Origin: Clostridiales bacterium
GTDB taxonomy: Bacteria > Bacillota > Clostridia > Lachnospirales > Lachnospiraceae
Direction of reading: 5' to 3'
Length of the DNA: 11,343 nt
NCBI GenBank assembly: GCA_021203115.1
Contig: JAJQBV010000221.1
Location: 1 to 11,343, forward strand
Below, one piece after another: positions 1 to 5,641 of this stretch. Both the position numbers and the translations under genes were made by a program. How positions within the stretch are numbered: the first letter of the stretch is position 1; the number at the start of each line of letters is the position of its first letter. The notes below the pieces were generated by a model. The model did no database searches. It was not told the origin of the DNA and saw nothing but the letters and a program-made list of their open reading frames with translations.

Positions 1-125
1 ATATTTTTAACCCTCATAGAAAAATTCTCTGCCAATTTTATAGCAACATCCTTTTTAGACAAGCCGCAAAATTGTACCGTAAAATCAATAGCATCGCCGT
101 CGGTCTGACATCCGAAGCAACGGTA
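1..125 (-). pseudogene. CHC2 zinc-finger (primase-like) protein, 5'-truncated remnant, runs off window
   Basis: The minus strand from 125 to base 1 reads YRCFGCQTDGDAIDF followed by FCGLSKKDVAIKLAENF. This matches the second half of a CHC2 zinc finger, the DNA-binding ribbon of DnaG-type primases and of small primase-like proteins on mobile elements: CxxC, then GDxIDF, then a helix with KLAxxF. The first half of the finger (normally CPFH plus about 45 residues) is absent. Upstream in this frame is a TGA stop at 179-177 with no start codon in between, and the sequence there belongs to the end of the relaxase frame. I infer a 5'-deleted gene joined to the end of mob. The frame stays open to the window edge, so the 3' part may be intact outside. 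An unusual start or assembly error is possible but less likely. Confidence 0.6.
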
Positions 126-126
126 A

Positions 127-366
127 CTATAATTCCATGTTTTGTTTTTTTCTGTCTGACTGCTCCGGCTCCTGAATCAACGCTTTCGTCACCTGACGGT
201 GGATTGTATCAAGTTCTTTTACTTTTTCACGATACTGTTTCAGCTCGGAATATTCCAGATCATGCGCTTCGCTCAGCTCGTTTAACTCTGCCTGCCACCC
301 AGCTATCCTCTCCGGCAAATCAGTAGGTGAGAAACCTTTTGCATGAAGGAACCGGTTCGCCGTATT
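127..366 (-). pseudogene. Detached C-terminal segment of the MobA/MobL relaxase after an in-frame stop
   Basis: Directly after the TGA that ends the relaxase (369-367), the same frame stays open for 79 codons to a TAG at 129-127. It reads NTANRFLHAKGF, then a Glu/Lys/Leu-rich stretch (about residues 20-65 of the segment) with a coiled-coil look: ERIAGWQAELNEL, SELKQYREKVKEL, HRQVTKAL. This is the kind of helical tail that normally completes MobA/MobL proteins of about 500 residues, and family members commonly have an aromatic residue where the stop lies (my recollection of the family, not an alignment). No convincing ribosome binding site or start precedes it; the only ATG in the stretch (codon for MPERIAG is a non-ATG start) is not supported. 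It is best read as the separated tail of one gene. Confidence 0.65.
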
Positions 367-1626
367 TCAGAGGGTCAGCTCTGCGGTGTGTTCCGATTCA
401 TAAGCGTCTTTCTGTTTTTTCCATCTCATACCGACAAGCTCCCTGTGAACCGGATCGTTCTCCTGATACTGTTCCCCACATTCAATCATTTTCTGCAGTT
501 CCTTCATCCGCTTTTCTTTTGTAAGCAGGCTCTGCCGGACGGTATCAGATTTTCCTTTTACGTCGGATAGTGCAGCCTCCAAATCCGCCAGCGTGTGTAT
601 TCTATCGCCACTCAGCCTGTCAAGAGTTTCCATTACTTCGGTGGTCATTTCCGCATAATGTTTAAGTTGGAACATGCCGGAATACTTTTTCACTCGCTGG
701 CTCTCCATCTCCAGATACTGCAACATCAGATCAGACAGAGCGGGAGACCGGTCTTTCTCTGCAAACTCCTTCATAGCTTCATTGAGTGAGGCGATCCATT
801 CTTTCAACCCGTTAATCTTATTCCGGATCTCCCGAAGTACACGGTTCGCTTCGCGGATCTTACGGTTGATGTCGCCGCGGTCTGTCCGGATGCCTTTCTT
901 TTCCATCGCGCACGCGGCGGGTCCCATGTGGATCGATGGGATCTCTTCAAACCCGCGGTCGGCATTGCTCCGGTGATCGATCCGTTCCTCGAATCCGTTT
1001 CTCTCCAGATAGCGGTTCACCGTATCTGCCCAGGAAGCACGCCATTTTTCTGCATTATCCCGACTGTTCCAGTCAACCGTGTTCACTTTCCGTGATTTCC
1101 ATCTTCCATTCGAACCGCGGACGCGCTCACCGTTTTCATCCAGAATAAATTCCTCCCGGCTCTTAGGAAGCCACTTCCCGTTTTCATCCAATGCACGGAT
1201 TGTCAGCATGATATGGCAGTGCGGGTTGCCATCACCCTTATCGTGGATGTTAAAATCCACACACATCCCGGCATCAACAAACTGGCTGCAGTAATCATGC
1301 ATGATTTTCTTGTATTCCGAGAGCGGCAGTTCTTTCGGCAGAGATACTTCAATATCCCTGGCAAGCTGGGAATCGCGCCGTTTCTCACACATCTCAACAG
1401 AATTCCAGAGGGTTGCCCTGTCATAAAAAGAAGCCGGCGCATTGGCCGGCAACATGATCTCTGAATATACAACATCCTTTTTTCTTCTGTAATCTGCGGT
1501 TATCCCGTTCCATTCATTTTCAATCTTTGTCCCACTCCGATAAGCCGCAGCCTCCACGGCACTATGCCCGTACCTGCTTTTCCCGCCGTGCCCTATGATC
1601 TTCATGGAAAAATGGTATATTGCCAT
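367..1626 (-). CDS. mobA: MobA/MobL-family (MOBQ) relaxase, shortened by an in-frame TGA
   Basis: Nickase that cuts the element's oriT, stays bound to the 5' end of the transferred strand and directs it to a conjugative pore supplied by another element. The N-terminus MAIYHFSMKI, the Tyr in AVEAAAYRSG (Y29, likely nucleophile) and the metal-binding run HDKGDGNPHCHIM (H128, H136, H138) are MOBQ hallmarks. Residues 1 to about 220 are the nuclease domain; the rest is helical. The ATG at 1626 is chosen because GGAGGTGA lies 6 nt upstream; the in-frame TTG at 1632 abuts that site. The protein is 419 residues, ending SEHTAELTL at TGA (369-367), with a further 79 open codons after it. The nuclease domain is intact, so nicking may survive. 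The gene sits just beside its predicted oriT (1720-1860). Confidence 0.9.
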   Translation of the reverse strand: MAIYHFSMKIIGHGGKSRYGHSAVEAAAYRSGTKIENEWNGITADYRRKKDVVYSEIMLPANAPASFYDRATLWNSVEMCEKRRDSQLARDIEVSLPKELPLSEYKKIMHDYCSQFVDAGMCVDFNIHDKGDGNPHCHIMLTIRALDENGKWLPKSREEFILDENGERVRGSNGRWKSRKVNTVDWNSRDNAEKWRASWADTVNRYLERNGFEERIDHRSNADRGFEEIPSIHMGPAACAMEKKGIRTDRGDINRKIREANRVLREIRNKINGLKEWIASLNEAMKEFAEKDRSPALSDLMLQYLEMESQRVKKYSGMFQLKHYAEMTTEVMETLDRLSGDRIHTLADLEAALSDVKGKSDTVRQSLLTKEKRMKELQKMIECGEQYQENDPVHRELVGMRWKKQKDAYESEHTAELTL

Positions 1627-1719
1627 GTTCAATCACCTCCCTGTCCTTGCCATAAAACTGATACATATAATAGCTGTGAATATTTCATAAAAGTCCGGCG
1701 GCGGATTCGGGAAAGGATA

Positions 1720-1860
1720 GACGGCACAGCCGTCGCAAGGGAAACTTTTGTTTCTCTTGACGCACCAGCGGTGCCAGCCCTCCGCAGATACCGTGCCGGT
1801 ATCGGTAGGAGTCTCCGAAGGACGCACGGTCACTGGAAGTGACGTATAAGTGCGCTTTCA
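1720..1860 (+). other. Predicted origin of transfer (oriT) with pIP501/RSF1010-like nic region
   Basis: The stretch between DUF3847 and the relaxase holds a run of short, perfect inverted repeats with 3-4 nt loops: GACGGC-ACA-GCCGTC (1720-1734), GAAAC-TTTT-GTTTC (1741-1754), GCACC-AGC-GGTGC (1762-1774), GATACCG-TGC-CGGTATC (1787-1803) and GTCACT-GGA-AGTGAC (1829-1843). The last is followed after one base by TATAAGTGCG (1845-1854) and then CTTTC. An inverted repeat followed by ATAAGTGCG and then CCCT is the known nic layout of pIP501/pGO1-type oriTs, so I place nic on the + strand between 1854 and 1855. The C-rich bases after the nick are only partly matched (CTTT). The 5' end at 1855 would lead, so 1855 upward enters first and mob enters last. 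Confidence 0.72.
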
Positions 1861-1868
1861 GTCTTTTC

Positions 1869-2195
1869 TCAGTATTTCCCCGTAACCGGGGTGATTTCTT
1901 TTTCATCCTGTCGTAACCCTCTCTTTCGTAAAAATCCCGTCGCTTCCGGGCAGGTTGCCACAATTTGGATAAATTCCGCGGCATCCTGCTCAGACATTTC
2001 TTTCAGTTCCGGCACATAGCTTTCCAGGATTCCGGCCTCTGTGCAGAGCCGCCGGGTACGTTGCCGACGTTCCTCATTTTTGTATGCGTTTGCATACATC
2101 TTCTCCTGGTTTTTCAGTTTCCGGATCTGATCCTCAGCGTAAATAAGCTCCGCCTGGATTTCTTCTTTTGTTTCTGGTTTCTTTCTACGTCCCAT
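1869..2195 (-). CDS. DUF3847 family small protein, upstream of relaxase
   Basis: A 108-residue basic protein starting MGRRKKPETKEEIQAEL, with a probable coiled coil at residues 11-50 (AEDQIRKLKNQEKMYANAY) and a C-terminal LCTEAGILESYVPEL followed by an acidic stretch. This fits DUF3847, a family repeatedly found directly upstream of MobA/MobL genes and presumed to be an accessory mobilisation or regulatory protein; no activity is established to my knowledge. I chose the ATG at 2195 because GAGGAG lies about 9 nt upstream. An ATG at 2201 is too close to that site, and the longer frame starting with TTG near 2342 runs through a terminator-like hairpin. Its stop (1869) lies 15 bases from the predicted nic, so gene and oriT almost abut. 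Confidence 0.82.
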   Translation of the reverse strand: MGRRKKPETKEEIQAELIYAEDQIRKLKNQEKMYANAYKNEERRQRTRRLCTEAGILESYVPELKEMSEQDAAEFIQIVATCPEATGFLRKRGLRQDEKEITPVTGKY

Positions 2196-2229
2196 AAACA
2201 TCAGCTCCTCTCTGTGATTTGAAAAAATG

Positions 2230-2267
2230 GTCAAAAGAAAAGCTCCCAACTTAATACGGTTGAGAGC
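2230..2267 (-). terminator. Rho-independent terminator or attenuator upstream of the DUF3847-mob genes
   Basis: Read on the minus strand, GCTCTCAAC (2267-2259), an 8-nt loop and GTTGGGAGC (2250-2242) form a 9-bp stem with one mismatch, followed at once by TTTTCTTTTG. This is a standard intrinsic terminator shape. It lies about 35 nt upstream of the DUF3847 ribosome binding site. It would stop transcripts arriving from tnpV and the hairpin array, or act as an attenuator. No separate promoter for DUF3847-mob was identified with confidence. Confidence 0.6.
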
Positions 2268-2349
2268 CAGTTCAAACATAAACGTAATTCGATTTAATCC
2301 TCCAAAAAGTGTGTGTATTTTCTCAGTGGCCTTTTTTGACAATTTTTCC

Positions 2350-2480
2350 CCGATTGGCCAATCGGCGTTTCTTATGAATTTGTCGTTTTCACAGCGCCGT
2401 TTGTGGAGTTATTCATCCAGATTCTCTGAAAATCGCAATTTTCCCAATTTAACCGATTGGCAACCGGATTTTGCCGATTG
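2350..2480. repeat. CCGATTGG half-site cluster with one perfect 16-bp palindrome
   Basis: CCGATTGGCCAATCGG at 2350-2365 is a perfect, loop-free 16-bp palindrome. The half-site CCGATTG recurs in direct orientation at 2453-2459 (within CCGATTGGCAACCGG) and 2474-2480 (GCCGATTG). The stretch is otherwise AT-rich and non-coding. A loop-free dyad plus isolated half-sites looks like a binding region for a dimeric regulator or a replication/partition protein. No protein is assigned to it. It lies between the terminator-like hairpin and the stem-loop array and is different in sequence from both. Confidence 0.5.
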
Positions 2481-2494
2481 TTGTATATATCACC

Positions 2495-2963
2495 TTCAAG
2501 TTGTCATTTTGACAACTTGAACCTGTCTATTATTCGGGTACAGTATAAGGGTCTGTGAATTGATAACTCGCATCAAGTTCCCAAAATGGGAACTTGATTG
2601 CTGATCGTGTAATAAATAAAATCAATCTGTCATTCAGTTGCATCAAGTCCTCAAAATGAGGACTTGATTTCTGATAATCTGTCATCGAAGTTATTTTTCA
2701 TAAATGATTCAGATCAAGTTCGCAAAATGCGCACTTGATTCGAGTCACCACAAGTTGTCAAAATGACAACTTGCGGTTGTCCGAAATCAGGAGGTAGTCC
2801 GCATGTTACGAAAATCGTAACTTGCGGTATATTGCGCCATTTCACCGCAAGTTCTCAAAATGGGAACATGCGGTGAGTAACTGTCCGGATGCCGCAAGTC
2901 CTCATATTGAGGACTTGCGGTAAACCAACACGTATCGTAGCTGTTATCAAAATGATAACGGCT
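2495..2963. repeat. Array of nine covarying stem-loops (27-nt core, 12-bp arms, 3-nt loop)
   Basis: Nine inverted repeats with the same geometry fill this otherwise non-coding stretch. Cores or full stems: H1 2495-2521, H2 2572-2598, H3 2642-2668, H4 2713-2739, H5 2748-2776, H6 2799-2827, H7 2842-2876, H8 2892-2920, H9 2939-2963. The left arm is CAAG-TTNNCA, the right arm mirrors it, and the loop is AAA in seven units, TTT in H1 and TAT in H8. Left inner hexamers are TTGTCA, TTCCCA, TCCTCA, TTCGCA, TTGTCA, TTACGA, TTCTCA, TCCTCA and TTATCA, almost always matched by the complementary right arm. The outer arm is ATCAAG in H2-H4 and CCGCAAG in H5-H8 (one-base variants in H5-H7). Loop centres are spaced 77, 70, 71, 36, 51, 46, 47 and 45 bp. 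H9 touches the tnpV stop codon. No T-run follows any stem, so these are not terminators. Function unknown; operators, single-stranded DNA hairpins and RNA elements are all possible. Confidence 0.93.
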
Positions 2964-3340
2964 CAGGTATAGATCAATTCTGATAAAACGTTTTCCTCCG
3001 CACGGCTCCGGATACTGTTCATGCTCTGCACCCAGTGCCAACTATCGCGGCGTTTCAGTTCCTCGTTTACACCTTCGACCTCTTTCATCTGTTCAATAAT
3101 AACCTCCAGCCGCTTCTGCGCTTGTTCATTGAGGTTAGCCAAATATGTCCATATTTCACCGGAAACAACCATCTCCGTATAAATGCTTGGCTTGCTCTCT
3201 TTCAGATATTCCCGATGCATCCGTCCCCAGCGTCCGATAGATCGCTTCTCCTCTGGCGATTTCAAATCAGGAATATAACAATCCCCGACAAGAACATAAT
3301 CAATCCCGTTTTCATAAATTCGTTTCTCCAATTCAGCCAT
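2963..3340 (-). CDS. tnpV: TnpV family transposon-encoded protein
   Basis: A 125-residue protein beginning MAELEKRIYENGIDYVLVGD. It shows the pattern I recognise from TnpV, first named in Tn4451/Tn4453-type clostridial elements: YIPDL near residue 24, then IGRWGRMHREYLKE (about 35-48), an S-G-x-x-x-x-YL segment (SGEIWTYLANLNEQA, about 59-73) and a C-terminal WVQSMNSIRSRAEENVLSELIY. The biochemical role is not established; TnpV is not the recombinase. The ATG at 3340 is chosen because AAGGTG lies about 6 nt upstream; the longer frame to 3385 has no such site and overlaps the preceding gene more. Its stop codon coincides with the last stem-loop of the array. Confidence 0.87.
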   Translation of the reverse strand: MAELEKRIYENGIDYVLVGDCYIPDLKSPEEKRSIGRWGRMHREYLKESKPSIYTEMVVSGEIWTYLANLNEQAQKRLEVIIEQMKEVEGVNEELKRRDSWHWVQSMNSIRSRAEENVLSELIYT

Positions 3341-3350
3341 CCGATTCACC

Positions 3351-3578
3351 TTAACCCTTTCTCTGCTCTCGCAGATATGCTTCAAAAATGCTTCTCCGTA
3401 TCAATACTTTTTTACCGATTTTATAAACCGAACCGCTTTCATACACCATACGCGTGAGCGGCTTTATTCCCAAACGATAGTATTCACATGCTATGCTATA
3501 AGTCACGAACTCATGCTGTAAAAAATCCATATCCTCATCATCGATCTGATCAGAAAACATCCAAACATTTCCACTCAT
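3351..3578 (-). CDS. DUF6462-type small protein (downstream paralogue)
   Basis: A 75-residue protein. Its core (about residues 26-70) reads TYSIACEYYRLGIKPLTRMV, then SGSVYKIGKKVLIRRSIFEAYL. This fits DUF6462, short helix-turn-helix/excisionase-like proteins of Firmicutes mobile elements: a helix pair, an A-x-x-x-Y-K/R-I/F stretch, a basic strand, then IFxxYL. It resembles the protein encoded just upstream (residue pattern Y-R/K-I/F-x-x-x-V-L-I-x-R-x-I-F-x-A-Y-L in both). Its ATG overlaps the upstream TGA (ATGA), so translation is probably coupled. A role as DNA-binding regulator, excision or mobilisation accessory is inference. The N-terminal 25 residues are acidic and not conserved with the partner. 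Confidence 0.75.
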   Translation of the reverse strand: MSGNVWMFSDQIDDEDMDFLQHEFVTYSIACEYYRLGIKPLTRMVYESGSVYKIGKKVLIRRSIFEAYLREQRKG

Positions 3579-3838
3579 TTGGCATCACCGCCTTTATCAT
3601 TTATGGTTGCCGGTTCATGAAATCTCTCCAGGTAAGCATCGAATATCTCACGATTGATCAATACCGTACTGTCAAAACGATAGATAGCTCCCGCCTCGCT
3701 GGCCAATTCCAACAGTTTTTTATGAGACAGACTATAAATTAATTCTGCCTGTTGGTATCGTATGTACTCTCTCTGCAATCTGCGCAGCTGCTCCGGTACC
3801 TCTTTCATACTTTTGATCGGTTTGTAAGTTTTACTCAT
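3575..3838 (-). CDS. DUF6462-type small protein (upstream paralogue)
   Basis: An 87-residue protein starting MSKTYKPIKSMKEVPEQL. The core (about residues 26-72) reads YIRYQQAELIYSLSHKKLLELASEAGAIYRF, then TVLINREIFDAYLERF, the layout of DUF6462 mobile-element proteins. GGAGGAG lies about 8 nt upstream of the ATG at 3838, a strong start. It is the first gene of the element's rightmost transcription unit, preceded by a terminator-like hairpin (3898-3936). It overlaps the next gene by 4 bp. It could bind element DNA, including the nearby stem-loop array, but nothing in the sequence proves this. Confidence 0.8.
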   Translation of the reverse strand: MSKTYKPIKSMKEVPEQLRRLQREYIRYQQAELIYSLSHKKLLELASEAGAIYRFDSTVLINREIFDAYLERFHEPATINDKGGDAK

Positions 3839-3897
3839 GACAGTCTCCTCCTACTGATTTAAATTTGACTGATTGACAGAAGCTGGCTTCTTGGACG

Positions 3898-3936
3898 AAA
3901 AAAGAGCACTTCTCAGATAATCTCCAAAAAGTGCTC
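3898..3936 (-). terminator. Rho-independent terminator between lysS and the mobile element genes
   Basis: On the minus strand, GAGCACTT (3936-3929) pairs with AAGTGCTC (3911-3904) over a 17-nt loop, and six T residues follow (3903-3898). It lies about 170 nt downstream of the lysS stop and 60 nt upstream of the first DUF6462 gene. It probably ends read-through from greA-lysS, insulating the element. An attenuator role for the element operon is possible. No other terminator for lysS was seen closer to the gene. Confidence 0.68.
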
Positions 3937-4057
3937 ACAGGTCTTGTCTAAACCTTATCCAGTTCCGTCATAAACATCATAACGCTTCGTGATGATGCGT
4001 TATTCTTCAAAATTTTGCTGTCAAATTGCTGTCAATGCGAGTATGACATCATGGCTA

Positions 4058-4102
4058 AATCGCAATATATAGTATGTTTTTAGCATTCCAATCGCAATAT
4101 AT
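4058..4102. repeat. 13-bp direct repeat at the element/lysS junction (candidate attachment-site region)
   Basis: AATCGCAATATAT occurs at 4058-4070 and again at 4090-4102, 32 bp apart in direct orientation, the second copy ending 8 bp from the lysS stop codon. Base composition changes here from the GC-rich housekeeping block to the AT-richer element. A second short tandem repeat, TTGCTGTCAA with one-base overlap context, lies nearby at about 4016-4036. These are features expected of an integration junction (core site or recombinase arm sites), but the other end of the element is outside the window, so the core cannot be confirmed. Confidence 0.4.
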
Positions 4103-4109
4103 TGTGGTT

Positions 4110-5606
4110 TTATTTCTCAATGGTTTTCATGGTCGGGAACAAGATCACATCCCGAATGGCCGGGCTGTCCGTCAACAGCATAACCAACCGATCGATCCCG
4201 TACCCGATTCCTCCGGTCGGCGGCATGCCGATCTCCAGCGCGTTCAGGAAATCCTCATCCGTGTGGTTGGCCTCCTCGTTGCCCGCCGCAAACGCCGCAT
4301 CCTGCGCCGCAAAGCGCTCCCGCTGATCAATCGGGTCGTTCAGCTCAGAGTAGGCGTTGCACATCTCCCATGTGTTGATGAAAAGCTCGAACCGCTCCAC
4401 CTTCTCCGGGTCGGACGGCTTTTTCTTCGTCAGCGGGGAGATGTCAAGGGGATGATCCATAATAAAGGTCGGCTGAACCAGCTCCTTCTCGCAGAACTCC
4501 TCGAAAAACAGGTTGATAATCTCGCCCTTGGTGTGGCGCTCCTCATATTCGATGTGATGCTCCTTCGCAAGCTTCCGGGCCTCCTCAAGCGTGCTGACTT
4601 CATCGAAATCGACTCCGGCGTATTTTTTGATGGCGTCATTCATGGTAAGCCGCGCAAACGGTTTTCCCAGATCAATCTCAACCCCGTTGTAAGTAATTTT
4701 GCTGCTGCCGCATACGGTCTCGGCCAGATAGCGGAACATGCTCTCGGTCAGCTCCATCATTCCCTCATAATCGGTATACGCCTGATAGAGCTCCATCAGC
4801 GTGAACTCCGGATTGTGGCGGGTGTCGACACCCTCATTGCGGAACACGCGTCCGATCTCGTACACGCGCTCCAGACCGCCCACGATCAGCCGCTTCAGGT
4901 ACAGCTCCAGAGAAATCCGGAGCTTCACGTCCTCATCAAGCGCATTGTAGTGCGTCTCAAACGGCCGGGCCGCCGCGCCGCCCGCGTTGGAGACCAGCAT
5001 GGGAGTCTCCACCTCCATAAATCCGCGGCCATCCAGAAAGCGGCGGATTTTCCTGATAATCCGGGAACGCTTGAGAAACGTCTCCTTCGACTCCGGATTC
5101 ATAATCAGATCCACATACCGCTGGCGATAGCGAAGATCTGTGTTCGTCAGCCCGTGGAACTTCTCCGGCAGCACCTGCAGGCTTTTACTGAGCAGCGTCA
5201 GCTCCGACGCGTGGATGGAAATCTCGCCCGTCTTGGTTTTAAAAACCTCGCCCTTTATGCCGACAATGTCGCCGATATCGTATTTTTTAAAATCCTTATA
5301 CGGATCCTCCCCGATGCTGTCTCTGGCAACATACGCCTGAATACTGCCCTGCAGATCCTGAACATTACAAAAAGAAGCCTTGCCCATCACGCGCTTAAAC
5401 ATCAGCCGTCCGGCAATGGAAACCTCTTTGCCCTCCAGATCGGCATAGTTGTCCTTGATCTCCAGACTGTGATGTGTTACATCGTATTTTGTAATCTGAA
5501 ACGGATCCTTTCCCGCCTCCTGAAGATTCTTAAGCTTCTCCCGACGGTTTCTTAAAATCTGGTTTAAGTCCTGCTCCGGGGCATTTCCTTTCTTTTGTTC
5601 GCCCAT
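4110..5606 (-). CDS. lysS: Lysine--tRNA ligase, class II
   Basis: Charges tRNA-Lys with lysine in the cytoplasm. The 498 residues are full length for bacterial LysRS. An OB-fold anticodon-binding domain covers about residues 55-150 ([20 protein letters not shown]). The class II catalytic core follows, with motif 1 around [10 protein letters not shown] (about 186-195), motif 2 [15 protein letters not shown] (245-259) and motif 3 [12 protein letters not shown] (466-477). The ATG at 5606 has GGAGGGAG about 5 nt upstream. It lies 35 bp behind greA, so the two are probably one transcript, an arrangement common in Clostridia. The stop (4110) is at the edge of the mobile element, whose integration seems to have left the gene intact. 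Confidence 0.98.
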   Translation of the reverse strand: MGEQKKGNAPEQDLNQILRNRREKLKNLQEAGKDPFQITKYDVTHHSLEIKDNYADLEGKEVSIAGRLMFKRVMGKASFCNVQDLQGSIQAYVARDSIGEDPYKDFKKYDIGDIVGIKGEVFKTKTGEISIHASELTLLSKSLQVLPEKFHGLTNTDLRYRQRYVDLIMNPESKETFLKRSRIIRKIRRFLDGRGFMEVETPMLVSNAGGAAARPFETHYNALDEDVKLRISLELYLKRLIVGGLERVYEIGRVFRNEGVDTRHNPEFTLMELYQAYTDYEGMMELTESMFRYLAETVCGSSKITYNGVEIDLGKPFARLTMNDAIKKYAGVDFDEVSTLEEARKLAKEHHIEYEERHTKGEIINLFFEEFCEKELVQPTFIMDHPLDISPLTKKKPSDPEKVERFELFINTWEMCNAYSELNDPIDQRERFAAQDAAFAAGNEEANHTDEDFLNALEIGMPPTGGIGYGIDRLVMLLTDSPAIRDVILFPTMKTIEK

Positions 5607-5641
5607 TTTCTACTCCCTCCGCTCGCCATCATTTTCCGGTG

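Noticed and set aside
367..369. TGA read as selenocysteine or as a reassigned tryptophan codon
   Set aside because: TGA is the ordinary stop of other genes in the window (for example coaX and birA), and the codon is not at a redox site; a nonsense mutation is simpler.
1633..1833. 66-residue minus-strand frame upstream of the relaxase
   Set aside because: It lies across the predicted oriT hairpins, has no good start and no protein-like pattern; structure of the DNA explains the conservation better.
2201..2342. N-terminal extension of the DUF3847 protein
   Set aside because: It begins at a TTG without a ribosome binding site, crosses the terminator-like hairpin, and the family-like sequence starts at 2195.
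2495..2963. CRISPR array
   Set aside because: The repeats are related but not identical, each is a full dyad, centre spacing runs from 36 to 77 bp, and no cas gene is present.
2495..2963. Integron attC-type array or tandem terminators
   Set aside because: No genes lie between units, no integrase is visible, and no stem is followed by a T-run.
3944..4070. Remnant of a tyrosine integrase C-terminus on the minus strand (short reading TRIDSNLTAKF or MMFMTELDKV)
   Set aside because: The readings are short, in different frames and broken by stops; I cannot match them to an integrase motif. Also considered a leader peptide before the 3898-3936 hairpin, but there is no ribosome binding site.
4074..5555. 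493-codon plus-strand open frame opposite lysS
   Set aside because: It is the antisense shadow of the clearly recognised lysS gene.
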